64,000 bases of DNA. It comes from Flavipsychrobacter sp. (GTDB taxonomy: Bacteria > Bacteroidota > Bacteroidia > Chitinophagales > Chitinophagaceae). Shown here in pieces: positions 25,238 to 34,077 of this stretch; position 1 is the stretch's first letter; each line of letters starts with the position of its first letter. The translations under genes and the position numbers were made by a program. The stretch is from NCBI GenBank assembly GCA_016786615.1, contig JAEUVX010000004.1, forward strand, positions 248,001-312,000, in the 5' to 3' direction. Under the pieces are notes generated by a model. It did no database searches and was not told where the DNA came from. It saw only the letters and a list, made by a program, of their open reading frames with translations.

Positions 25238-28200
25238 TTATTGCTTCACAAAGCGGATAACTTTCAATGTATTGTTGTCGCTGTCTGCAACATGCAGGTT
25301 GTAAACACCCGCTGCAAGGTTTGCTACGTTGATGCTGCCTGTGTTGTTCATCAGGGTTACATTTTCGTTAGCTACCAGGCTACCCATGTTATTGGTTACT
25401 TTCACCAATACATTGCGGCCGTTGTAGTTGCCACTCAGCATGATGTTCAGTGTATTACCATTTACAGGGTTAGGGTAGATGTTCATGTCAACTTCGTTGC
25501 CATTGATATTAGCTACAGAGCTGCTGAAGAACAATGACAGTCCTACACCGTTTGATGTAACTGACGGAGAGCAAAGGCCACTCACGATACACCTGTACAT
25601 TTTGCCGTTCATGTATCCGCCTGCAGGGTTGATAACTAATGTGTCGTCGTTAACGCCTGAGTAGAATGCATTGTTGCTGATGTTCATGTAAGACCTGTTA
25701 CCGTTGATGATAGTATCAGCCTGCCATTGGTAAGTCAGGTCGCGGCCTACCGCTACTACGCGGAAACGAGCCAGGCCTTTGTAATTAGCAGCCAGTTGCT
25801 GAGGCTGATAAGTGATAACCGGAGCAGGATCTACAAACAGTACTCTTGGTTGAGTGTATTCTATACCGCAAGGGCTTGTGATTTTACACCTGTAAGAATT
25901 ACCGTTCAGAGATTGAGGAACGTTTGCAAACGTCAGATTAGTACCATATACGTTTTGGTAAACATTTGTGTTAACTAATGGCTGCCATCCACCTGATGTA
26001 CCTGATAATTCTTCCCACTGGTAAGTCATATCCTTGCCATCAACAGTAAAGCTGAATGATGCATTTGTGCTTACACATGTAGTATCATTAATCGGTTGAG
26101 TCAATACAGTAGGAGAGCTGTAAACTGTTAATGTTACAGTATTAGTTATAATGTTTGGCAGGCAAGGTGTGCTCAATACGCAACGGAATTGCATACCACG
26201 CATACTTGTGTTCACATTGTATATCCTCATCTGGTTTGTATTTGTAAAGCTATAGTCGCCGCCTGATATTACAGGAGTCCATACCGTACCGTTCAGCCAT
26301 TCCCACTGGTAGTTGCTTGCATTACCGTTTACATTGAAGAATACAGTAGTGTTAACGCAAACTGTCTGGTCTGTTGGTTGTACGTTTATTGACGGTGGAA
26401 TGTTAACTGTCAGCATTGCAGGATTAGTGATTGCAGCCGGAGCGCAAGAACCTAATACAACACAACGATATAGTTTAGTATTCAGTGTAGTAGTAGCGCC
26501 TGTGATGCTCAGTGTGCTTGTATTAACACCGCTGTAGAAACCACCATTGCTCAGGTTGGCATAAGTAGAGCCGGAGCTTATCTGCCATTGGTATCCTATA
26601 CCTGTACCTGTAGCTGTAGTGCTGAATGATGTATTCAGTCCTGCACAAACTGATGCAGCAACCGGTTGTGCTGTAATAGTTGGCAGAGAGTTAACAGTAA
26701 GTGTAGCAGGAGCAGATATTTGTGACGGAGCACAAGTACCACCTACAACACAACGGTAAGTATATCCATTGTAGCTGAGCGGTGTATTGATGATTGTCAG
26801 AGTAGCACCGTTATTGCCATTGTATGGAGGATTGCTGATAATGTTTGTGAAACCACTACCTGTATTTACCTGCCATTGGTAGGTAAGTGTAGCACCTGTA
26901 GCACCTACTGTGAATGATATATTCGTGTTAGCACAAGCTACTGCTGAAGTAGGATTTGAAGCAATTGTCGGCAAACCGTTTACTGTAAGTGTAGCAGGGT
27001 TTGAAATAATTGTTGAAGGACAAGTACCTGATATTACACAACGGTAAGTATAAGCGTTGAAGCTGAGTGGTGTAGTTGTAAATGACAGGGTAGCTGTTGT
27101 AGCACCGCTGTATGTACCACCATTTGCTACGCTTGTGTAGCCACTACCTGTATTTACCTGCCATTGGTAGGTAAGAGCAGTACCGCTTGCATTTACATTC
27201 AGAGAAGTATTGCTGTTTTGGCAAACTGCTGTATTAACAGGGTGTACGTTGATAACCGGAGCTGTATTTACAGTCAGTACCGCATCTGCAGATATTGCAG
27301 GAGGCGCACAAGTACCGCTTACTACTACACGATAAACATAACCGTTCATAGCAGCTGTAGTGCTTGAAATGCCAAGTGTTGCTGTAGTAGCACCACTGTA
27401 TATACCACCGTTTGTTACGTTTGCAAAGCCTGTGCCTGCATTCAACTGCCATTGGTAGCCTATTGCAGTACCTGTAGCTGCTGTAGCAAAAGAAGTGCCG
27501 CTGCCCGCACAAACAGTACTGTTTGCAGGTGCGCCAACTATTGCAGGAGCTGTATTTACGTTAAGTGTAACTGTGCTTGATGTAAGTACCGGTCCGCAGA
27601 AGCTACCTACCAGACAACGGTAAGTATAACCATTCTGAGAAGCTTGCGGATTGATAACAGTAAGTACTGCGCTGTTCATACCTGTATAAGGTGCGCCGTT
27701 AGTGATGTTTGTAAAACCACTACCTGTATTTACCTGCCACTGATAAGTGATAACGCCTGCAACAGCACCAATGCTGAATGTTGCATTTACATTAGCACAT
27801 ACTGTAGTGCTTACAGGTTGTGTATTGATAACCGGCAGTTCATTTACTATCAGGTTAGCGTTGTTTGTCTGTACAGACGGAGAACAAGTACCTGATACCA
27901 CGCAATAATATTTATTACCTGATAATGCAGTTGTTGCACCGGTAATAGTTAATGAAGCAGTTGTTGCACCACTGTAAACACCACCATTGCTGATAGGGCT
28001 TGATGTAACACCGCTTAATACATACCACTGATAAGTAAGGTTGGTACCATTAGCAGTAGTATTGAATGTTGTATTAGCACCTGCGCATATTTCAGCATTT
28101 GCAGGATGGCTCATTAAAGAAGGAGCAGTAAAGAAGTTGAATACAGAATTAGCAGATGTAATTGGCGGAGCACAAATGCCGCTTACAACGCAACGTACTG

Positions 28201-29683
28201 TATAGCCGTGGTAGATAGCTGCACTTAAACCTGTGAAAGTAAGTGTGCTTGTATTAACGCCTGTGAATGCAGGGCCGTTTGTAAGGTTGGTAAATGTGCC
28301 ATTACCCGGAGCACCCTGCCATTGATATGCTATGCCTGCACCGCTTGCAGTAATAGTAATATTGTTTGAAAGCGGATTAGAACATGTAGGTATTGTAGCA
28401 GGTGGTTGTGTAACGATTGCAGGGCTTGAGTTCACTGTTAATCCTACAATGTTTGAAGCTACAGCAGGTGCACAAGTGCCGCTTACCATACAACGGTAAG
28501 AATTACCATTGAAAGAAGCTGATACGTTAGTTATAGTAAGGTTGTTTGTATAGATACCTGCATAAGGATAACCTGTAGGTATTGTAGTCCATACGCCACC
28601 GCTGAAAATCTGCCATTCATACAGCAGTCCTGTGCCGGTAGCCGCTACGCTGAAAGATGTATTTGTATTAACGCATATAGTAGCATTAACCGGTTGTGTT
28701 GCAATAGCCGGAATACTGAACAGGCTCAACGTAGCTGCATTAGATGTAACACTTGGTGCACAAGAACCGTTCACAACACAACGGAAAGTATAACCGTTCA
28801 TTGCATTAGTTACTTGTGTTATAGTTAGGTTGGCACCATTCATACCCGAATAAGGATAAACATTAGGGATGTTATTAAAGCCACTACCTGTATTTACTTG
28901 CCATTGATAGAAAATAGGATCGCCGCTGGTACCTGTAGCACCTACAGCAAAGCTTGCGCCTGCACTAGGGCAAACAGTTTGATTGGCTGGCTGAGAAGAA
29001 ATGCTAATCGGAACACGTACACCCAGTGTAGCGTGTGTAGATGCAACCGGTATGCCGCAAAGGCTGCTTACTTCGCAACGGAAAACATCGCCGTTCATTG
29101 TGCTGTTAGCACCGGTAACATTCAGCGTAGCAGTATTAACGCCGCTGTATGCACCACCATTAGGAATGTCTGCAAAACCTATACCACCATCCATCTGCCA
29201 TTGGTAGGAGAGGACATTGCTTACTGTAGTAGCAGTAGCGCCTACAGAAAAACTGGTGTTGCCACCATCACATATAGTTTGTGATTGCGGATTGCTGGTG
29301 ATAACGTGCTGACCATTTACAAAAAGTATTGACTGGTTTGTTACGACACTCGGGCCGCAAGCAGCTGTAACCTGGCACCTGTAAAAAGTGCCATCCATAG
29401 CCAATGATGGATTGCTGACAATCAGTACCGATGTACCGGTACCGCTGAATACAGCGTTGTCTGAAATGTTTGAGTAGTTGGCCCCCGTCCACATTTGCCA
29501 CTGATAATTCAGTGTTGTGCCCGAGGCTACTACGGAAAAGAAAGTATTGGATACCCCCTGGCAGACGGTGCTGTTCGATGGCTGGGTAACAATACTCGCA
29601 GATGTACATTGTGCATTCACTTTGCTGCCGATGGATAACATCATCAGCAACAACATCGCGGTGTAAAATTTGACTGTTTGCAT
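25238..29683 (-). CDS. Giant surface protein with 14 Ig-like repeats and T9SS tail
   Basis: 1481 residues, the longest gene in the window. A signal peptide (to about 24) is followed by 14 tandem Ig-like domains of 93-102 residues (about 25-1385), each with the pattern Q-P-x-x-x-x-x-C near the start, YQWQ in the core strand, Y(T/N)GxNTxTL in the middle, YRCxVSGxCAP near the end and a closing LTVN. Most repeats have three Cys; repeat 8 has YRV in place of YRC and repeat 14 lacks the first Cys. A type A sorting domain ends it (IYPNPVNGNTLNI to RFVKQ). It is probably a long adhesive or spacer fibre. The repeat DNA is diverged, so recombination between units is not obviously recent. Confidence 0.93.
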   Translation of the reverse strand: MQTVKFYTAMLLLMMLSIGSKVNAQCTSASIVTQPSNSTVCQGVSNTFFSVVASGTTLNYQWQMWTGANYSNISDNAVFSGTGTSVLIVSNPSLAMDGTFYRCQVTAACGPSVVTNQSILFVNGQHVITSNPQSQTICDGGNTSFSVGATATTVSNVLSYQWQMDGGIGFADIPNGGAYSGVNTATLNVTGANSTMNGDVFRCEVSSLCGIPVASTHATLGVRVPISISSQPANQTVCPSAGASFAVGATGTSGDPIFYQWQVNTGSGFNNIPNVYPYSGMNGANLTITQVTNAMNGYTFRCVVNGSCAPSVTSNAATLSLFSIPAIATQPVNATICVNTNTSFSVAATGTGLLYEWQIFSGGVWTTIPTGYPYAGIYTNNLTITNVSASFNGNSYRCMVSGTCAPAVASNIVGLTVNSSPAIVTQPPATIPTCSNPLSNNITITASGAGIAYQWQGAPGNGTFTNLTNGPAFTGVNTSTLTFTGLSAAIYHGYTVRCVVSGICAPPITSANSVFNFFTAPSLMSHPANAEICAGANTTFNTTANGTNLTYQWYVLSGVTSSPISNGGVYSGATTASLTITGATTALSGNKYYCVVSGTCSPSVQTNNANLIVNELPVINTQPVSTTVCANVNATFSIGAVAGVITYQWQVNTGSGFTNITNGAPYTGMNSAVLTVINPQASQNGYTYRCLVGSFCGPVLTSSTVTLNVNTAPAIVGAPANSTVCAGSGTSFATAATGTAIGYQWQLNAGTGFANVTNGGIYSGATTATLGISSTTAAMNGYVYRVVVSGTCAPPAISADAVLTVNTAPVINVHPVNTAVCQNSNTSLNVNASGTALTYQWQVNTGSGYTSVANGGTYSGATTATLSFTTTPLSFNAYTYRCVISGTCPSTIISNPATLTVNGLPTIASNPTSAVACANTNISFTVGATGATLTYQWQVNTGSGFTNIISNPPYNGNNGATLTIINTPLSYNGYTYRCVVGGTCAPSQISAPATLTVNSLPTITAQPVAASVCAGLNTSFSTTATGTGIGYQWQISSGSTYANLSNGGFYSGVNTSTLSITGATTTLNTKLYRCVVLGSCAPAAITNPAMLTVNIPPSINVQPTDQTVCVNTTVFFNVNGNASNYQWEWLNGTVWTPVISGGDYSFTNTNQMRIYNVNTSMRGMQFRCVLSTPCLPNIITNTVTLTVYSSPTVLTQPINDTTCVSTNASFSFTVDGKDMTYQWEELSGTSGGWQPLVNTNVYQNVYGTNLTFANVPQSLNGNSYRCKITSPCGIEYTQPRVLFVDPAPVITYQPQQLAANYKGLARFRVVAVGRDLTYQWQADTIINGNRSYMNISNNAFYSGVNDDTLVINPAGGYMNGKMYRCIVSGLCSPSVTSNGVGLSLFFSSSVANINGNEVDMNIYPNPVNGNTLNIMLSGNYNGRNVLVKVTNNMGSLVANENVTLMNNTGSINVANLAAGVYNLHVADSDNNTLKVIRFVKQ

Positions 29684-29996
29684 ATGGTAGATAATAAATG
29701 AAAAAACAATGTTTAGTTAATACAATCCAAATACCATCAATAATATTCTTATTGATAATAGCTTATAAATCTCCGGTAACGACCGGGCGTTTCTCTAATA
29801 CTCTAATATATGTAACAAAAGATGCATGTAATGCTTGGGTTAATGCATCTGATAGGGGTATCTTCTATTCAAAATACGGGTTAAAGGTATAAAACACAAT
29901 CTATAAATGAAAATCCCCATCTTTATTTTTTTCTTACTTACAGGCTTAATGCTATAATCTTGTTTATATACATTTTAATATAACTGTATAAAAAAA
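29684..29996. other. Intergenic region between two minus-strand surface genes
   Basis: AT-rich. It must hold the promoter of the giant Ig-repeat gene on the minus strand. A 64-codon frame on the + strand (29698-29892) has a hydrophobic start but no family or ribosome-site support. I see no RNA gene or clear array of phased hexamers here. Confidence 0.4.
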
Positions 29997-30016
29997 GCCA
30001 CCCTGAAAAGGGTGGC
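29997..30016 (-). terminator. Terminator of the downstream ELWxxDGT gene
   Basis: Stem GCCACCC / GGGTGGC with a 6-nt loop; on the minus strand it follows the stop at 30038 and runs into a T-tract. Confidence 0.8.
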
Positions 30017-30037
30017 ATATTAATTAATGTTAATATA

Positions 30038-31531
30038 TTACTGTTTTGATAATCTGCCGCTTGTTAACAGTTGTCCGTTATCATCGCGTACTGTATATAT
30101 ATACATGCCAGATGCCTTATTTGCTACCGGCAATATCAGGTTGTTTTTACCTGCCTGGTAGTTTGCAGCATTGTTATAGATAATACGGCCTGCCATATCA
30201 GTAAGTGTTACATGCAGGTATTGGCTGCTTTCCAGCGATATTTCCATTTGCGCGTCAGCAGTTGCAGGGTTAGGATATACTGTTACATTGCCTGTAAAAG
30301 ATACATTTTTAATGCTCAGTGTGCTATCCATCAGCATAAACAGTTCAGTGCCGTTTGCGCTGTCAGCCGCACGGAAATAAACATTCTTGCCCATTTGTGT
30401 AATGTCAGACGGAGAACCGCTTATTGCACCTTTGTATATGTCTGCAATCATTACAGGTACGCCTGTACCGTTGTACATCCATAGTTCATTGCCTACAGTA
30501 CCGTTGTCTGCAGAGAAATAGATTTTGTTTTTAACCGTCAGGATATTAGTGATATTACTATTGCCTGTTGGGTTTACTTTATAAACCAATGTTGTAAGTC
30601 CGTTTGAAGGGTCGTATTTATAAAGATGGCCCGATGTAGAAGCCTCGTTGCCCGAGAAGTAGATTTTACCACCAATGTTGCCAATCATTGCAGCACCGCT
30701 TACAGTATTACTGATACTATTTGAAAAACCGCTTACCACATCTGTCAGGCGCGTTGCTGTAGTTCCGTTGTAGCCATACAGTTCGCGTCCATTTGTGTTG
30801 GTATAAGCTGTGAAATACAATGTAGTATCTGCAACCTTGAAGTTGTTGGGTGAAGAGCTGGATGCACCAATCTCTATATCGCTAACCATTACAGTATTAT
30901 TTGTAGCAGGGTCGTAGCTCCACAATTCTGTACCCGAAGTATTGTTGAATGCTGCGAATACTATTTTGCCGCGATAAGCAGTAATGTTTTGAATACTGCT
31001 GGAACCGAGGGTATAAATATCTGTAATGCGAGAAGCTGTATTGGTAGTTGTATCATATACCCACAGCTCTTCTCCGAAAGAACCATCGTTGGCATCGAAG
31101 TATATTTTGCCGTTCATTGATACTACTTCGTCTATGCCGGAACCATTGGTGCCTGCCCATATTTCTGCTGCCAGCATCGGAGGGTTTGTGCCATCCCACC
31201 TGTATAGCTCAGTACCGCTGCTGCCATTTGCCGCAGGGAAGTAAACGTATTTACCCAAAACTGCCATGCCGCGGTTTGCGCTATAATTGATGCTGCTTGC
31301 TGCAGCCGGATTGATGTTGAATGCCAGATTTGTGCCCGATGTATCTCGTGCCCATAATTCGTATCCGTTTGTACCATCGTTAGCGGCAAATACAAGTTTG
31401 TTGCCAAACGCCGTCATGCGGAATGGAAAACTACCGGCGTTGCCCGGGTTCATGTCTTTTACAAGTGATGTTTGTGCATATGCAGACATCAGGCCTGCGC
31501 ACAATGTTATACTCAGTAAACTACGTTTCAT
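30038..31531 (-). CDS. ELWxxDGT-repeat T9SS-secreted protein, copy 2
   Basis: 497 residues, signal peptide ending AYAQ. Seven or eight propeller-like blades of about 50 residues carry the motif E-L-(W/Y)-x-x-(D/N)-(G/T/P)-T: ELWARDTSG, ELYRWDGTN, ELWVYDTTT, ELWSYDPAT, ELYGYNGTT, ELWMYNGTG, each preceded by a (I/V)YF-A-A-x-(N/D)-G strand. This is the ELWxxDGT family, whose function is not established. A type A sorting domain closes it (VYPNPATADAQMEI to GRLSKQ). It is 47 bp downstream of a paralogue of exactly the same length, so the pair is a tandem duplication and probably one transcript. Confidence 0.92.
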   Translation of the reverse strand: MKRSLLSITLCAGLMSAYAQTSLVKDMNPGNAGSFPFRMTAFGNKLVFAANDGTNGYELWARDTSGTNLAFNINPAAASSINYSANRGMAVLGKYVYFPAANGSSGTELYRWDGTNPPMLAAEIWAGTNGSGIDEVVSMNGKIYFDANDGSFGEELWVYDTTTNTASRITDIYTLGSSSIQNITAYRGKIVFAAFNNTSGTELWSYDPATNNTVMVSDIEIGASSSSPNNFKVADTTLYFTAYTNTNGRELYGYNGTTATRLTDVVSGFSNSISNTVSGAAMIGNIGGKIYFSGNEASTSGHLYKYDPSNGLTTLVYKVNPTGNSNITNILTVKNKIYFSADNGTVGNELWMYNGTGVPVMIADIYKGAISGSPSDITQMGKNVYFRAADSANGTELFMLMDSTLSIKNVSFTGNVTVYPNPATADAQMEISLESSQYLHVTLTDMAGRIIYNNAANYQAGKNNLILPVANKASGMYIYTVRDDNGQLLTSGRLSKQ

Positions 31532-31578
31532 ATTCTGTAGATTTTATTTGTTGAATTGTGAATATAAAATGGTTGTAA

Positions 31579-33072
31579 TTATTGTTTTTCTATGCGTCCG
31601 CTTGCTTGCATACTGCCGTTGTTATCAAACAGTCGGTAGATGTATATGCCTGCAGGCAGTGTTTGCATATTCAGTGTTATAGTATTGGTACCTGCACTGT
31701 AAGTCTTTGCATTTTCACGCGCAACTATCTTGCCTGATACATCTGTTAATACATAACCAAGTTGCAATGCCGATTCGCTGCTTATTTCAATGTTAGCAAC
31801 ATTAGCAGTAGGGTTAGGATATACCTTAACCGCTGCATCGAAACGTACATTCTGGATGCTTAATGCTGCAGAATCGCTCAGTTTGTACAACTCCATACCA
31901 TTTGCATTGGTGTATGCACTGAAGTAGAAGTTGGTACCCCAGCGCAGCATGTTTGACGGGTAGCTGCTAACGCCAGTATTGCTGTCTATGTCAGCTGTCA
32001 TCAGAGGTTGGTTGGTGCCATCGTAAGACCATAATTCTGCGCCATGTGTACCATCATCTGCACTGAAGAATATTTTGCCGGCATAGTAGGTGAAGTTTTG
32101 CGGATAACTGCTGCCCGATGGGTTGATAGCATATACTTTTGATGCTACGCCATTTGACGGGTTGTATTGATACAGGTCAACAGTGATGCCGTCATTACCT
32201 GCAAAGTATATTTTGTTTTTGTACCAGATAAGCTGTGTTTGCCCGTTCGATACTGCATAAACACCATCGCCGCTGCCATTATCTACGTTAGTAAGGCGCA
32301 TGATGTTTACACTGTCGAAAGAATATAATTCCCTGCCGAAAGATGGGGTGTATGCACTGAAATAAAGTTTGTTGTTGATAACAGCATATCCCTGAGGGAA
32401 GCTGCTGGTAGCACCCGCTGCAATGTCAGATACCATAGCGGTTACGTTTGTTGCAGGGTCGTATGCATACATTTCAGAGCCGCTTGTACCGGTATTGGCA
32501 GTGAAGTATATTTTGTTTTTATAAACAGTAAAGTTCATCGGGAAGCTGCTGTTGATGCCCGGGTTCAGGTCTGTAAGGCGTTGTGTATAGTTTGTAGCTA
32601 TTGTATAAGACCATAGCTCCGTACCATGTGTACCATTGTCCGCATTAAAATAAATGCGTCCGTCGTGCGCCAGTACTTCTGTAATGTTTGCAGAGCCACC
32701 TGTGTTTACCTCTGTAGCAATTGATGGTGTGTTTACACCATTCCATTTGTACAGTTCGATGCCATTGGTGCCATTGTCAGCCGGGAAGTATAGTACCCCA
32801 CCTGATTGAGCCATTCTTTGGTTGTCGCTGAATACACCGCCGTAGGCTACGCCCGGGTTGATGTCATACTCCAGCCTTGCAGCTGTGTCATAAGACCAAA
32901 GCTCGCTGCCGACGCTGTCGTTATTTGCGAAAAACACAACCCTGCTGCCGAAGCCTGTTATCCACATAGGTGAGGCGTCTCCATTGGGGTTGATGTCTTT
33001 TATTAATTTAACCTGGGCAGTTGCAGTCAGGCTGCCGGCAAGTAGTATTGTGCTGAGTAAACCAAATTTCAT
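31579..33072 (-). CDS. ELWxxDGT-repeat T9SS-secreted protein, copy 1
   Basis: 497 residues, paralogue of the next gene downstream. Signal peptide ending ATAQ, then blades with ELWSYDTAA, ELYKWNGVN, ELWSYTIAT, EMYAYDPAT, ELYSFDSVN and ELWSYDGTN, then a type A tail (VYPNPTANVANIEI to GRIEKQ). The two copies align over their whole length but have diverged at most positions, so the duplication is old. Upstream, on its promoter side, GTTAAC (33093) and TTTAAT (33104) are 11 bp apart, a short echo of the arrays in front of other surface genes. Confidence 0.92.
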   Translation of the reverse strand: MKFGLLSTILLAGSLTATAQVKLIKDINPNGDASPMWITGFGSRVVFFANNDSVGSELWSYDTAARLEYDINPGVAYGGVFSDNQRMAQSGGVLYFPADNGTNGIELYKWNGVNTPSIATEVNTGGSANITEVLAHDGRIYFNADNGTHGTELWSYTIATNYTQRLTDLNPGINSSFPMNFTVYKNKIYFTANTGTSGSEMYAYDPATNVTAMVSDIAAGATSSFPQGYAVINNKLYFSAYTPSFGRELYSFDSVNIMRLTNVDNGSGDGVYAVSNGQTQLIWYKNKIYFAGNDGITVDLYQYNPSNGVASKVYAINPSGSSYPQNFTYYAGKIFFSADDGTHGAELWSYDGTNQPLMTADIDSNTGVSSYPSNMLRWGTNFYFSAYTNANGMELYKLSDSAALSIQNVRFDAAVKVYPNPTANVANIEISSESALQLGYVLTDVSGKIVARENAKTYSAGTNTITLNMQTLPAGIYIYRLFDNNGSMQASGRIEKQ

Positions 33073-33253
33073 AAGTGCTCCGCTCGTTTTATGTTAACAA
33101 ATATTTAATTATAGCTATAAATATAAAAACTATTAAGTGAATATTAAATACTTGTGACCCTTATTGATGAAAAATACCCTATATACGGTATATCATGCCT
33201 TTTAAAAGGCTATATAATGTTTATCTGATTGATTCATAGATGATTACCCAAAT

Positions 33254-33292
33254 GTTAACCGCTGGTTAACCGTTTGCAAATCAGTGGTTAAC
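33254..33292 (+). promoter_or_regulatory. Phased GTTAAC array upstream of small secreted protein 1
   Basis: GTTAAC at 33254, 33265 and 33287, with GCAAAT at the intermediate 33276 position and ATTACC at 33243: an exact 11-bp pitch. The 29-bp block from 33264 to 33292 (GGTTAAC, 3 nt, TTGCAAA, 5 nt, GGTTAAC) recurs upstream of the paralogue at 35639 at the same distance from its -7 box. Likely a regulator-binding array. Confidence 0.7.
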
Positions 33293-33304
33293 AAACGGCG
33301 AAAA

Positions 33305-33338
33305 TTTGACAACCGACTACCCGTACCCCCATATTTGC
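33305..33338 (+). promoter_or_regulatory. Candidate promoter of small secreted protein 1
   Basis: TTTG/TTGAC-like -33 region at about 33305 and CATATTTGC at 33330-33338, seven of eight matches to TAnnTTTG. The box starts 37 bp after the last GTTAAC. The identical CATATTTGC occurs at the same offset in the paralogous promoter (35582). Confidence 0.55.
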
Positions 33339-33401
33339 TTCATAATCAACAACAAACAACATTTTTAATCGCAAACATTAACAAGCAAAAAACAAGCAAT
33401 A

Positions 33402-33947
33402 ATGAAAAAAATCATCGCAATCGCAGCTTTCTCAATCACAGCAGTCGCAGCTAAGGCTCAAAACGCTTCTTCTACGGCTCAGCAACAAGTAAATCTGAAC
33501 CTGAACAATGCTATCGAACTGACTTTTACCGGGTCTAACAGTGCTACAGGTGCAGCAGTTAACATCGCTTTCAACACAGTTAACGATTACGCAAACGGTG
33601 TTGCATCAAATGCACAGGAACTGAAAGTACGTTCTAACAAGAAATTTGATGTAACAGTTAAAGCAAACGCTGCTTCTTTCTCTTACACTGGTAGTACTAC
33701 TCCTGCTCCTGTAATGCCTGTACAAGGTGTTCTGGCACTGAAAGTAAGTGCAAACGGTACAGGTGGTACTATAGCAGGTGGTTTCAGCGGCTACACTAGC
33801 CTTACTTCTTCTGCTGCTAACCTGATAACAAATGGTAACAACGGTGGCAACCAGACATTCAGCGTTATGTACAATGCAACTCCGGGTTTTGCATACCCTG
33901 CAGGTACTTACACTGTAGATGTGGTATATACTGCTACTCAACAATAA
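33402..33947 (+). CDS. Small secreted beta-sandwich protein, paralogue 1
   Basis: 181 residues, signal peptide ending AKAQ. The mature part is Thr/Ser/Asn/Ala-rich, beta-strand-like, and without Cys. Landmarks shared with the two paralogues downstream are NLNLNNAIELTFTGSN, FNTVNDYANGV, LKVRSNKKFDVTVKA, FSYTGST, and the C-terminal strand YPAGTYTVDVVYTATQ. The closing GTYT-V-x-(Y/F)-T-x-T strand resembles WxL-domain and spore-coat-U/fimbrin-type beta sandwiches, but I cannot assign either family. No T9SS tail. Its promoter holds the GTTAAC array. Codon use is strongly biased to few codons, hinting at high expression. Confidence 0.75.
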   Translation: MKKIIAIAAFSITAVAAKAQNASSTAQQQVNLNLNNAIELTFTGSNSATGAAVNIAFNTVNDYANGVASNAQELKVRSNKKFDVTVKANAASFSYTGSTTPAPVMPVQGVLALKVSANGTGGTIAGGFSGYTSLTSSAANLITNGNNGGNQTFSVMYNATPGFAYPAGTYTVDVVYTATQQ

Positions 33948-34014
33948 TTACAGGGAGATAAAAGATGCTGTAAACAGCTTCTGTCAATACACGGATCTTT
34001 TTCATCCAAATACG

Positions 34015-34042
34015 GAAAGCTACTCTTGGCGGGGTAGCTTTC
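34015..34042 (+). terminator. Terminator after small secreted protein 1
   Basis: Stem GAAAGCTAC / GTAGCTTTC with a 10-nt loop, followed by TCTTTTTTG. Confidence 0.75.
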
Positions 34043-34077
34043 TTTTTTGTGTAGATTGCAGTCTTGTATAAGTAATT

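Noticed and set aside
25238-29683. Regularly spaced repeats that could suggest a CRISPR-like array
   Set aside because: The periodicity is about 290 bp and in frame, produced by protein Ig-like repeats. The DNA repeats are diverged and there are no identical short direct repeats.
29698-29892. 64-codon + strand frame with a hydrophobic start
   Set aside because: It lies in the promoter region of the giant minus-strand gene, has no ribosome site and no continuous protein-like composition after the first 25 residues.
33402-33947. Assignment of the small secreted proteins to the WxL or spore-coat-U families
   Set aside because: Only the last strand is similar; the diagnostic WxL tryptophans and the SCPU cysteines are absent.
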